From the NCBI GenBank assembly GCA_930982035.1, contig CAKNJL010000015.1:1-35462 (forward strand): DNA of 35,462 bases, written 5' to 3'. Every line of letters begins with the position of its first letter. Position 1 is the first letter of the stretch. Shown here piece by piece: positions 24,382 to 32,604 of the stretch. This DNA is from an uncultured Clostridium sp. GTDB lineage: Bacteria > Bacillota > Clostridia > TANB77 > CAG-508. The notes beneath the pieces were generated by a model, which did not search any database, was not told the origin of the DNA, and saw nothing but the letters and a program-made list of their open reading frames with translations. The translations under genes were made by a program, and so were the position numbers.

Positions 24382-24487
24382 AAATATTTCTCCTTGCATA
24401 CTATATTTAGGTTTTTTATATGGATTTGCCTATAAACCTATTAATTATTCTATGAAATGTCCATTTTAAGAAATGTTATCAATGTCA

Positions 24488-25399
24488 TTAATATCTTTTT
24501 CTTGGTTCTAAAGATTTTAAAATTTCTTCAAAATATTCTGGCATTTTTGCTTCCAAATACATTTTGGTACCTGTCCCTGGATGTATGAATTCTAAGCTTT
24601 TGGCATGTAGGCATTGTCCTTTTACATTCCATTCGTTTTTTCCATTTGAATATACTTCATCTCCCACAATTGGATATCCTATTTGTGATAGATGTACTCT
24701 TATTTGATGTGTTCTTCCTGTTTCTATATTTACTTGTAATAATGTGTAGTTATCATATCTTTGTAATACTTTAAAATGTGTTATTGCTTCTTTTCCTTTT
24801 TTTGTTACCGCCATTTTCTTTCTGTCTTTTTCACTTCTTCCTATTGGCATATTGATTGTTGCTTCATTTTCTTTGACAATTCCTCTTACTAATGCTATAT
24901 ATGTCTTTTTTACTTTATGGTCTTTTATTTGTTCACTTAAATTTATATGTGCTTTGTCATTTTTGGCTATAATAATTATTCCTGATGTATCTTTATCTAG
25001 TCTATGTACTATTCCAGGTCTTATCTCTCCTCCTATTCCTGATAAAGAATCTTTACATATTGCCATGATTGCATTTACTAATGTGCCATCTGGATTTCCA
25101 TTTGCTGGATGTACTACCATTCCTTTTGGTTTGTTTACTACTATTATATCATTGTCTTCATATATGATTTCTAATGGTATATTTTGTGCTTTTATTGATA
25201 CTTCTACTGGTTTTTCCTCTTCTACTTGTATTTTGTCTCCTTCTTGTACTTTATATGATGCTTTCGTTTTTTTACCATTTACTAGTATTTTTCCTTCTGA
25301 TATTAACCTTTGAACAGTAACTCTTGATGTGTCTTCAAGTTTTTCTGATAAATATGCATCTATTCTTTTGTTATCTTCTTCTACTTCAAAATATTTCAT
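24488..25399 (-). CDS. rluD: 23S rRNA pseudouridine synthase RluD family
   Basis: An S4 domain (RIDAYLSEKLEDTSRVTVQRLISEGKILVNG, about 12-42) precedes the RluA-type catalytic domain. The catalytic Asp135 is in HRLDKDTSG. ETGRTHQIRVHL and PIVGDEVY motifs follow in the normal order. At 303 aa it has normal length. The gene follows lspA by 77 bp on the same strand, the common lspA-rluD arrangement in Firmicutes. AGAAAGGAT precedes the ATG. It could equally be annotated RluA family; D versus other paralogues rests on context. Confidence 0.92.
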   Translation of the reverse strand: MKYFEVEEDNKRIDAYLSEKLEDTSRVTVQRLISEGKILVNGKKTKASYKVQEGDKIQVEEEKPVEVSIKAQNIPLEIIYEDNDIIVVNKPKGMVVHPANGNPDGTLVNAIMAICKDSLSGIGGEIRPGIVHRLDKDTSGIIIIAKNDKAHINLSEQIKDHKVKKTYIALVRGIVKENEATINMPIGRSEKDRKKMAVTKKGKEAITHFKVLQRYDNYTLLQVNIETGRTHQIRVHLSQIGYPIVGDEVYSNGKNEWNVKGQCLHAKSLEFIHPGTGTKMYLEAKMPEYFEEILKSLEPRKRY

Positions 25400-25476
25400 T
25401 TCTAAAACTATCCTTTCTGATAACTATTCAAAATTTATATCCAGTATTTATTTTATCTTGCCAATGGACAAATGGT

Positions 25477-26112
25477 CTACTTCTCTTTCTTTTTTGTTAA
25501 CTCTTTTGATGAAAATGAGGCAAATATTGCGATAAATGATATCCAGCCTATTGCAATACAAATATCTGCTATATTTAGTGCTGGCAAATTTCCAATATTA
25601 ATAAATTCTACTACTCCGCCTCTAAATATCTTATCTATCACATTACTTATTCCTCCTCCAAAAGCAAAGCTTAAGAGTATTTTTGTTTTTTTAGTGACAA
25701 ATTGGTTATGGTTTTTTATAATTCCAAATACAATACACAATATTACTATATTTGTCATGATATTAACTGCCCTTGAAGTTTCATCATACCTTCCACTATT
25801 TGCATTATCTACTCTTAATTCTAATGTGTTTGATATTAATGATATTTCTCCATTATTTATAATTAGAATCTTAGATAATTGGTCTAATAAGATTATTAAT
25901 ACTACTATTATTCCTATTATTTTATATATCTTTTTTAATTCTTTCTTTTGTTCTTTCAAGCTTTGAGGTCCATCTTGTGTTTTTCTGAAATTTCTTATTT
26001 TTTCCTGCTGGGTGTTTGTTTGTTGATTCTCATTTTCTTCTACATAATCATTTTGTCTTTTACTGCCCTTCTTATTTAAATTGTCATATCTATGTTTTTT
26101 GTTTTTTCCCAT
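25477..26112 (-). CDS. lspA: Lipoprotein signal peptidase II
   Basis: LspA removes lipoprotein signal peptides after lipidation. Four hydrophobic segments follow an unusual hydrophilic N-terminal extension of about 62 residues rich in Lys, Asn and Gln. The two catalytic aspartates are Asp160 in GGISNVIDKIF and Asp183 in LNIADICI. The first is usually followed by Arg; Lys here is a mild change. The common N-x-GxxFG loop reads NANSGRY and is divergent. Total 211 aa against about 160 in most relatives, the excess being the N-terminal extension. It precedes rluD. Confidence 0.85.
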   Translation of the reverse strand: MGKNKKHRYDNLNKKGSKRQNDYVEENENQQTNTQQEKIRNFRKTQDGPQSLKEQKKELKKIYKIIGIIVVLIILLDQLSKILIINNGEISLISNTLELRVDNANSGRYDETSRAVNIMTNIVILCIVFGIIKNHNQFVTKKTKILLSFAFGGGISNVIDKIFRGGVVEFINIGNLPALNIADICIAIGWISFIAIFASFSSKELTKKKEK

Positions 26113-26214
26113 ATGACTCTCCTTTGCATACCTTGTAATTTTAAATAAGTTTTTTATCGTTTCTTATAAATAAATTCTTTACTATGTTTTCAATTATATC
26201 TTATAATCCACTTA

Positions 26215-27906
26215 CTAAGCATTTAATCTTTCATATATTACAAAATATTTATCTGAATATAATTCTTTATAATTTGGATCATTTGTTTCTTCAATTATCA
26301 TATTGATTTTTGCATTTTTATACATTATTAAATGTGTTATATCATACTTTTCAAATATATCTTCATAAAATACACCTATACTAGAAACATCTATAAAATC
26401 CATAAATATATCCTCTTCTTTTCCACTAAACTCTGGTGCATACAAATCTGCTCTTGAATCGATAAATACTGGTATTCCTCTATATATCAAATAACTTCCA
26501 TAATTGTATTCATTATAAAATCTAGCTGTTGTTAAGTCTATATTTTCTAATATATAATCACAGGCTTGTACTGGATATGCAGATTCATCTATATAGTCAT
26601 CATCTTTCTTTGGTTCATAAAAATGATAACTTATTCCTAGCATGATTACTATTATCAATGTATATCCCACTACATTTGAAATTTTCTTGAATACATTTTC
26701 CAATCCATTATTGGTATATATCTCTATAAGTCCACATATCATTTTATTTACAATTAGTACTCCTATTATGCAAAACATTGTAACTTGTCTTCTTGACGCT
26801 AACATTAAATAACATAAGCCACCTATCATGAATAAATCACTAAGTTTAATTTTTGTTTTACTAAATGTTAATATTGCTAAAATTAAAACTATTGCTGATA
26901 ATGCCTCTGTTTCATCTACTATTGTCATTGGTAAATGTTCATTTATATTTTGAGTTGTATTACCTTGCATTGTTTTATATAAATATGTATATGGTGTATC
27001 CCCTAATGGTGTTAATAAACCTGTTAATGCACATATTATCATTACTAATACTAGCCATTTTACATTTTTGTTTTTATTTAATTTTATTTTATATGGATTT
27101 TTTAATTCTTCTGCTCTCTTTATTTTTATTCTTTCATTTTTCTCTGTTATATTTCTTAGTTTTTCTTCTAAATCACGCTTCTTATCCACATTCTTTCCAG
27201 AATGCGTTAATAATTTTATTCTAAATTTTAATATTCGTATTTTTAATTTACGATATATAACAAACTCTGCTAAAACTGCTATTAGGTATTCTGCTATGTA
27301 TGGTAAGAATAGGATAAATATGAATGGCCACACAGCTGAATGTAGATTTGCTATTAATGTTGATATTACAAATAATCCTACTGCATATCTGATTTTTCTA
27401 TTTTTTAAGAACATCTCTATACAATATATTATCCATACAAATAATATAAATGTGACTAACTGGGCTCTTGCTGCAATATATCCTCTCATAATATATATCA
27501 CTAATAATGTTAATATAAATGAGACTACTTGATTCTTTGCTATTTTTGTGTTGACTATATATATTGATATTCCTAACATTATTGATAATATGCATGTTGC
27601 TACATATATTCCTGTCATTCCAAATGCTGAATATATATAATATGTTATTAAATCATATAACCAGTGCGGATATGTATATGCCAGGTCTTCATGCCATGAA
27701 AAATGGTCTTGCATGTCTATTCCTGTTTGTGTTATTTGCTCTCCTATTTTTATTGTGTAAAATGTGTCATTTTGTAGTGTTACTGGTGTCATTGCAAAAC
27801 AAAATATGGCTATTAAAATGATTGCTATAATTCCAAAAACTATTTTGGAATTGAATTTTCTCTCTTTTTTTTCAGTTTTCTCTGTTTTATTTTTTAATTT
27901 AAACAT
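26215..27906 (-). CDS. Polytopic membrane protein, GT-C glycosyltransferase-like
   Basis: About ten membrane segments and a C-terminal extracytoplasmic domain. After the first helix comes QNDTFYTIKIGEQITQTGIDMQDHFSW, matching the first-loop pattern of GT-C enzymes, which use lipid-linked sugars. A cytoplasmic Lys/Arg-rich coiled segment (about 225-280) interrupts the membrane part. The C-terminal domain has ARFYNEYNYGSYLIYRGIPVFIDSRADLY, a motif seen in an uncharacterised GT-C-like family. A role in surface glycan or lipid glycosylation is inference. It follows no clear operon partner; lspA is 100 bp downstream. TTGGAGGCAAG precedes the ATG. Confidence 0.6.
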   Translation of the reverse strand: MFKLKNKTEKTEKKERKFNSKIVFGIIAIILIAIFCFAMTPVTLQNDTFYTIKIGEQITQTGIDMQDHFSWHEDLAYTYPHWLYDLITYYIYSAFGMTGIYVATCILSIMLGISIYIVNTKIAKNQVVSFILTLLVIYIMRGYIAARAQLVTFILFVWIIYCIEMFLKNRKIRYAVGLFVISTLIANLHSAVWPFIFILFLPYIAEYLIAVLAEFVIYRKLKIRILKFRIKLLTHSGKNVDKKRDLEEKLRNITEKNERIKIKRAEELKNPYKIKLNKNKNVKWLVLVMIICALTGLLTPLGDTPYTYLYKTMQGNTTQNINEHLPMTIVDETEALSAIVLILAILTFSKTKIKLSDLFMIGGLCYLMLASRRQVTMFCIIGVLIVNKMICGLIEIYTNNGLENVFKKISNVVGYTLIIVIMLGISYHFYEPKKDDDYIDESAYPVQACDYILENIDLTTARFYNEYNYGSYLIYRGIPVFIDSRADLYAPEFSGKEEDIFMDFIDVSSIGVFYEDIFEKYDITHLIMYKNAKINMIIEETNDPNYKELYSDKYFVIYERLNA

Positions 27907-27933
27907 TTCTTGCCTCCAATAAAAATATTCTTA

Positions 27934-28079
27934 GAACAATAGCGGGCTTTTTTGAACATTTTCACTGTTTTTAGCATTTTAAAGCCCGCGTTATTGTTCG
28001 TGTGCCAAATTTTACTTTAGTAAAATTTGTGTGCAATGTTTTTTCTAAATCAGAAAGTCAGAATGACTTTCTGATTTAG
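27934..28079. repeat. Cluster of three hairpins between two genes
   Basis: First, GAACAATAGCGGGCTTT at 27934-27950 pairs with AAAGCCCGCGTTATTGTTC at 27981-27999. Second, AAATTTTACTTTAGTAAAATTT near 28007-28028 is self-complementary. Third, CTAAATCAGAAAGTCA and TGACTTTCTGATTTAG (28045-28079) pair perfectly over 16 bp with a GAA loop. The 308-bp gap has no ORF. A small RNA or the remains of a MITE are possible. Confidence 0.6.
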
Positions 28080-28148
28080 AATTATATCAGAAAATGTGAT
28101 GAAAAACTAGCATTTTTTGAAAAAACTTCAATTAGCTTATATGAAAGC

Positions 28149-28190
28149 AAAAAGCACTTAACGTAAAGCTTTCACGTTAAGCACTTTTGC
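28149..28190 (-). terminator. Terminator of the SSB-like gene
   Basis: AAAAGCACTTAACGT and ACGTTAAGCACTTTT pair perfectly over 15 bp with a 9-nt loop. The minus strand continues with TTTTTG. It starts 26 bases after the stop at 28215. Confidence 0.8.
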
Positions 28191-28214
28191 AGTCTGCTTG
28201 TTTATTTTAATTCA

Positions 28215-28919
28215 TTATACTGCTTCTTTATTTTCTGTATCTGTATCATTTTGATTATCATTTTCTTCAATTACTTCTAAGCTTCCTACTGAAACTTCGT
28301 ATGCTACTCTTGTTTCTACACTTCCGTCTTCATGTTTCTTTTCGTATGTTCTTGATTGTACTCTACCTACTAATTTTATTTGAGAACCTACTTCAAGATT
28401 TTGGCAAAATCTTGCATTTCTTCCCCATGCAATACATGGTATATAGTCTGATTTATTATATGCTCTGTTTACTGCAAGTAATATGTCTGCAATTTCTCTT
28501 CCAAATGGTGTTTGTCTATATATTGGTTTTTTACAAATGTAACCAATTAAAACAACCTCATTTGTTATCATATCTTTTCTTGCGATTTCATTTTCTTCTT
28601 CATTTTGCTCTTCTTCATTTATTGTTCTTACATCTTTAGCAAATACTGTTAATATTAATCTGTTTTTTTCACTTTCATAACTGTTATATGATCTAAATTG
28701 TCCTTTTACTAATAATTTTTGTCCATCATTTAGTGTATCATCACTTATTAGTCTTTCTGAAATTGTTATTGGTATAATATCTGCTACCCCACTTAAACGT
28801 GGTATTTCTAAATTAAAGATATAAAATCTTTCACCATAGATTTCATGACTGAATCTTTTTTCTCCTGTAACTTTTCCAACTAATGTTAAATAGTTGTTTT
28901 CTAAATAATTTGTATCCAA
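28215..28919 (-). CDS. ssb: Single-stranded DNA-binding protein with two OB domains
   Basis: Two OB-folds stand in tandem. The first (about 8-105) is divergent: NYLTLVGKVTGEKRFSHEIYGERFYIFNLEIPR.. LLVKGQFRSYNS. The second (about 117-218) is canonical: NEVVLIGYICKKPIYRQTPFGREIADILLAVNR.. YIPCIAWGRNARFCQNLEVGSQIKLVGRVQSR. An acidic linker separates them and an acidic tail ends the protein, but the classical DDDIPF-like tip is absent. The start is TTG, eight bases after AAGGAGG. Single-domain SSB is the rule; fused OB pairs like this are found in some Clostridia and may be an accessory SSB. It has its own promoter and terminator. Confidence 0.82.
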   Translation of the reverse strand: MDTNYLENNYLTLVGKVTGEKRFSHEIYGERFYIFNLEIPRLSGVADIIPITISERLISDDTLNDGQKLLVKGQFRSYNSYESEKNRLILTVFAKDVRTINEEEQNEEENEIARKDMITNEVVLIGYICKKPIYRQTPFGREIADILLAVNRAYNKSDYIPCIAWGRNARFCQNLEVGSQIKLVGRVQSRTYEKKHEDGSVETRVAYEVSVGSLEVIEENDNQNDTDTENKEAV

Positions 28920-28987
28920 TTTATTTTCCTCCTTAAAATTTATTTTATCAATTGTATTTTTTTCACGTGCTTTGACTTACAATAGTT

Positions 28988-29016
28988 ATTATACAACATT
29001 TTCCCGGTTTTGTCTA
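28988..29016 (-). promoter_or_regulatory. Sigma-A promoter of the SSB-like gene
   Basis: TAGACA and a perfect TATAAT are 17 bases apart on the minus strand. Confidence 0.7.
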
Positions 29017-29070
29017 CATAAAAAGTTAAATTTGTAATATTTTTGCAAAATTTCCTTATTTTTTCGTATT

Positions 29071-29568
29071 TTATGGCCTATAAATGAGATAAATTGATGC
29101 TATTGATAACAAAATTTCTATTTCTGTATGTTTATAATCTTTTAAATCTATAGATACTTCTCCCATTTCTATCTCTTTCTCATCTATATTTTTTATATTT
29201 CTTTGCACATATATTATTGCCTTTTCATCTTGTATACTCGAAATAGTTATTGTTGATTTTGGGTTCACTCCATATGTTATATAATTTATTAAATTTTTAG
29301 ATTTGAATTTTATATTTATATCTATATCTGCATTTATTATTACATATTTACAATTATTACATATTTTATTTAATATTTCTTGTTTTTCTTCTGTTAAATT
29401 TAGTTCACATGTCAATACTATCGTTTCAAATACTATATTTTTCATATTTGTTATATTTCTAGAATTTATGTTGATGATTTCTAAATCTTTTCTTTTTACC
29501 ATTTTTTTTACATGTCTTTTTATTATTTCATATTCTAAATTATTTGCAAAAATACCAATAAAATACAT
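29071..29568 (-). CDS. Hypothetical protein, 165 aa
   Basis: The protein is soluble with alternating strand and helix segments. Visible features are MYFIGIFANNLEYEIIKRHVKK at the start, a central YVIINADID and the segment YITYGVNPKSTITISSI, which recalls the strand that follows the P-loop domain in Mur ligases but without a nucleotide-binding motif. The end (IEILLSIASIYLI) is a hydrophobic helix. GGGGAGA lies well placed before the ATG. It has no close neighbours in an operon. I do not recognise a named family and claim no function. Confidence 0.55.
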   Translation of the reverse strand: MYFIGIFANNLEYEIIKRHVKKMVKRKDLEIININSRNITNMKNIVFETIVLTCELNLTEEKQEILNKICNNCKYVIINADIDINIKFKSKNLINYITYGVNPKSTITISSIQDEKAIIYVQRNIKNIDEKEIEMGEVSIDLKDYKHTEIEILLSIASIYLIYRP

Positions 29569-29654
29569 CTTTTTAATCTCCCCAAAACTCTATATTAAGT
29601 TTTCCCTATATTTCCAAATTTATACATCATTTATAATATTTTTATAAAATATAT

Positions 29655-29685
29655 ACAATATGGGCCAGGTTACAAAATGTATTTT
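29655..29685. repeat. Half copy of the GGTCAGGTTAC repeat
   Basis: TATGGGCCAGGTTACAAAATGTATTTTTAATA matches one arm of the 2072-2140 hairpin family but has no matching second arm nearby. Confidence 0.5.
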
Positions 29686-29751
29686 TAATATATAAATTTA
29701 ATAATATATTCGCTATTTTCCTTAGTAAAACTAGACTTGTAGGCTGATTAG

Positions 29752-30345
29752 CTAATTGTTTGTTTTAACTATCTGTTCACCATTAACATCTATTGTATAA
29801 TTATCTTTATATATTAAGTCTGATACCTTTACCACTTCTAAGTTCTTTTCTTTTATATTTTTTAATATCATATCTAAACTATCTGCTGTATGTTCTGTTC
29901 CATTGTGCATTAAAATTATATCCCCTGATTCTACATTTTTAATTCTATTCCACATTTCATTTCCTGTTAATCCTGTATAATCTAGTGTGTCCAAACTCCA
30001 ATGTATTGCATAATATCCACTGTCTTTTGCTGATTGTATTACAGTTTGATTGTATTCTCCATATGGTGTTCGATATAGATTGGTTCTATTTCCTGTGATT
30101 TTTTCGATTTTATCATTGCTTTTTTCTATTTCTTCTATATTTTCTTCGTAACTTAAATTGTTGACATGTGGATGTGTGTCACTGTGTGAGCCTATTTCAT
30201 GCCCTGCATTATATATTTTCTTTACTGCATCTGGATATTTTTCTATCCAATCTCCTACCATGAAAAATGTTATTTTTGCGTTGTTTTCTTCTAATATTTT
30301 TAATATGTTGTCTATGTCATCTGCATTCCAGGCACAATTTCTTTT
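29752..30345 (-). pseudogene. Polysaccharide deacetylase, 3' part cut off by integration
   Basis: The NodB domain reads from NCAWNADDIDNILKILEENNAK through ITFFMVGDWIEKYP, GHEIGSHSDTHPH (metal His residues), RTPYGEYN, and GDIILMHNGTEH. The catalytic acidic pair (ADD) and His ligands are present. The ORF-track ATG at 30261 lies inside the domain. Homology extends upstream in frame to NCAW (about 30339) and then stops abruptly, where relatives have a strand ending in TF. The signal peptide and first strand are missing. The recombinase gene ends only ~50 bp farther upstream, so an integrated element appears to interrupt the gene. The related PdaA/PdaB enzymes act in spore cortex formation. Confidence 0.75.
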
Positions 30346-30393
30346 GTGATAGATTTTTGTTAAAATTAAAAGCAGATTTTATCTACTCTAAAT
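30330..30393. mobile_element. Probable attachment-site junction of the serine-recombinase element
   Basis: Coding homology of the deacetylase ends near 30339, within TTGTGCCTGGAATGCAGATG on the minus strand. Between here and the recombinase stop at 30394 there is only noncoding AT-rich sequence with in-frame stops. Large serine recombinases usually lie next to one att site. The matching other end is outside the window or unrecognised. Confidence 0.5.
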
Positions 30394-31944
30394 TTACACT
30401 TTAAATTTGTAATTAATTTTAATATTTTCTTTATCAGTTATTTCAATACTATCTATTAAATTTAAAATTATATTTCTATCTATGTTTTCAAAACTTACAA
30501 TTTCTTTTATGTATTTTATTAATTCTTTTTCTTTTGTATTTTCGTAGTTTTGTAATTTTAGATTTAAATTTTCCGTTTTTTGTATTAATTCTTCTTGCTC
30601 TTTTTTATAACTTTCTGAATATGTAACAAATTCATTTGTATCTATTATTCCATTTACTCTATCTTCATAAGCTGTTTTTAGTATTTTGTTAATTTCATTA
30701 ATTCTTTTTTTATTGTCTGTAATTCTTTTTTCTATCTTCTTTTTCTCTATATTTATACTGCTTTTATCAATAGAGTTTATTAGTTTTTCCTTATCTATTT
30801 TCTCCGTCAAATTTTTTCTTAAATCTTCTACTACAAATTTATTCAAAACACTTTCTCTTATTGCTCTTCTTGTGCAATAATCTTTTCCATATCTATTGTA
30901 CATACTACAAATTGCAACCATATCATCTTTTAATCCACTTTGTTTCTGATATGTATATTTGTTATGACATATTGGACAATATAATAGCCCTGCCAATAGA
31001 TGTTCTGTATTTTCTTTCCTATGAATATTATGTGCTTTTCTTTTTAAAATATCTTGTGCTAATTCAAATGTCTTTTTATCAATTATTGCTTCATGAGCAT
31101 TTTCCTTTATTAGATATTCTGATTTTGGAAGTAGCCTATATTTTTTTACTTTATAACTTACCATCTCACCTTTATGTTGTATTAAATCTCCTGTATATAC
31201 TTTATTTGTTAATATAGATTTTATTGTATTGTGTCCCCATAAATTGCTAATGGCTTTGCAATGATATCTTGAATTTTTTTGTTTATATACAGATGGGCAA
31301 TCTATTTTTCTTTCATTTAATCTATGTGCTATATATGCTAAGCCCTTTCCATTTATATATTCATTAAATATATATTTAACTACCTCTGCTGGCTCCTGAT
31401 CTACAATTAGTTTAGTAATATCATTTGGATGCTTTTTATATCCATATGGTGCAAATGCTCCAATAAATTCTCCCTTTTCTGCTTTTGTTCTTTTTACAGT
31501 TCTTACTTTCTTAGAAATATCTTTTGCATACATATCATTTACTACTGCTAAAAATGGTCCAATATCGTTATTATTTGTTTTTGAAAATGTATCTACTCCA
31601 TCATTTACCGCAATATACCTAATATTTCTTGCAGGGAAATAGTTTTCTGTATAATATCCAACCTGTATATAATCTCTCCCCAAACGTGATAAATCTTTTG
31701 TTATCACTAAATCTATTTTCCCTGCATTTACATCGTTTATTAATCTTATAAAATCTGGTCTATTAAAATTTGTACCCGTATATCCATCATCTGTATATAT
31801 ATCTACTAAAAACCAGTTAGAATGTTTTGAAATATATTCGCTCAAGAAAATCTTTTGATTTTTTATACTTTCTGATTCAGTTTTTGAATCATCATCTCTT
31901 GATAATCTTAAGTACATTCCGCACTTTGTAAGTTTTACTTTCAA
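30394..31944 (-). CDS. Large serine recombinase
   Basis: It catalyses site-specific integration or excision through a Ser-linked DNA intermediate. The resolvase domain starts at GMYLRLSRDDD, with catalytic Ser15, and continues with DGYTGTNFNRP and DLSRLGRDY. A Recombinase domain (about 165-270; GAFAPYGYKKHPND.., GLAYIAHRLNERKI) and a zinc ribbon (CPICHNKY.. YCTRR) follow, then a long coiled coil (about 385-490). The listed start is TTG. A better ATG with AAGGAG lies at 31960 and reads METSIIESKTYKV, but it is one base out of frame with GMYLRL. A single-base frameshift near codon 14 therefore seems likely. Confidence 0.88.
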   Translation of the reverse strand: MKVKLTKCGMYLRLSRDDDSKTESESIKNQKIFLSEYISKHSNWFLVDIYTDDGYTGTNFNRPDFIRLINDVNAGKIDLVITKDLSRLGRDYIQVGYYTENYFPARNIRYIAVNDGVDTFSKTNNNDIGPFLAVVNDMYAKDISKKVRTVKRTKAEKGEFIGAFAPYGYKKHPNDITKLIVDQEPAEVVKYIFNEYINGKGLAYIAHRLNERKIDCPSVYKQKNSRYHCKAISNLWGHNTIKSILTNKVYTGDLIQHKGEMVSYKVKKYRLLPKSEYLIKENAHEAIIDKKTFELAQDILKRKAHNIHRKENTEHLLAGLLYCPICHNKYTYQKQSGLKDDMVAICSMYNRYGKDYCTRRAIRESVLNKFVVEDLRKNLTEKIDKEKLINSIDKSSINIEKKKIEKRITDNKKRINEINKILKTAYEDRVNGIIDTNEFVTYSESYKKEQEELIQKTENLNLKLQNYENTKEKELIKYIKEIVSFENIDRNIILNLIDSIEITDKENIKINYKFKV

Positions 31945-32023
31945 TTATACTTGTTTCCATATTGCTAAATTTTCTCCTTCCTCATAGTACATCATTATTA
32001 CTATGTCTATATACGAAAACAAG

Positions 32024-32164
32024 TTATTTAGGATTTTGTGTTTTGAATTCTAACTCTTCTTCCCCTTTATTGCAAGTCTTTTCTTGTAAATATATTGGAA
32101 GTAATATTTCCATTAGTTCTTGCAATGTTTTTCCTTCGTTTGAATAACTTCTTACTACATTCAT
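32024..32164 (-). CDS. Small protein upstream of the recombinase (46 aa)
   Basis: This short gene is missing from the ORF track. It reads MNVVRSYSNEGKTLQELMEI, then LLPIYLQEKTCNKGEEELE to a TAA. AGAGGTGG lies four bases before the ATG. Its stop is about 60 bases before the recombinase start, on the same strand, and an AAGGAG site for the recombinase lies in the gap. Similar short proteins beginning with R-S-Y and a GKTLQELLE-like helix accompany recombinases in Clostridia elements. That recollection was not checked. Function unknown, perhaps a helper or regulator. Confidence 0.6.
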   Translation of the reverse strand: MNVVRSYSNEGKTLQELMEILLPIYLQEKTCNKGEEELEFKTQNPK

Positions 32165-32604
32165 GTCCACCTCTTTCTTTTTAAATGTATATGTCAAAAC
32201 ATATAATTTATTACTTCAAAAAACAGATATAGATCATTCTTTATCTGTTACAACCAATCAAAAAAGAGTTCAGCACTTTTTTGCTAAACTCCGTATTTTA
32301 TATTGGTTAATTTTTGTATCACGCTTTTCTTACATAAATGTCTAATACACTATTTTTTAATACTGTATTAGTAGACTTTTTGCTAACACTTTTATTGCAT
32401 AACCACACTATACAATATTTGATAAACATTGTACTTTGCAACTTTTTGCTAACAAATTTTTTATATAAGAAATCTGTAGGGAATTTTTTATTTTCTCTAC
32501 TTTATGCCCCTATTATATATGAATCTCTGTGTGTTGTCAACATAATTTTTCTCTTTTTTTGATTATTTAATAAAATTTTCAATATATGAAAAAATATTTA
32601 TATT
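32165..32604. other. Noncoding region upstream of the recombinase operon
   Basis: This 440-bp AT-rich stretch has no credible gene. It holds a terminator-like hairpin (32260-32291), three copies of (A)CTTTTTGCTAAC at 32275, 32375 and 32441, and an inverted repeat CTAATACAC/CTGTATTAG near 32342-32371. Plus-strand ORFs here are AT-rich noise. It may be a control region or a site for recombinase binding. Confidence 0.4.
32260..32291 (-). terminator. Terminator-like hairpin
   Basis: On the minus strand GAGTTTAGCA and TGCTGAACTC pair around AAAAAG, followed by TTTTTTG. It would stop transcription arriving from the PHP gene side. Confidence 0.6.

Noticed and set aside
32163-32562. Plus-strand ORFs of 60-74 aa
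   Set aside because: Very AT-rich, no binding sites, and they run through hairpins and repeated 13-mers.
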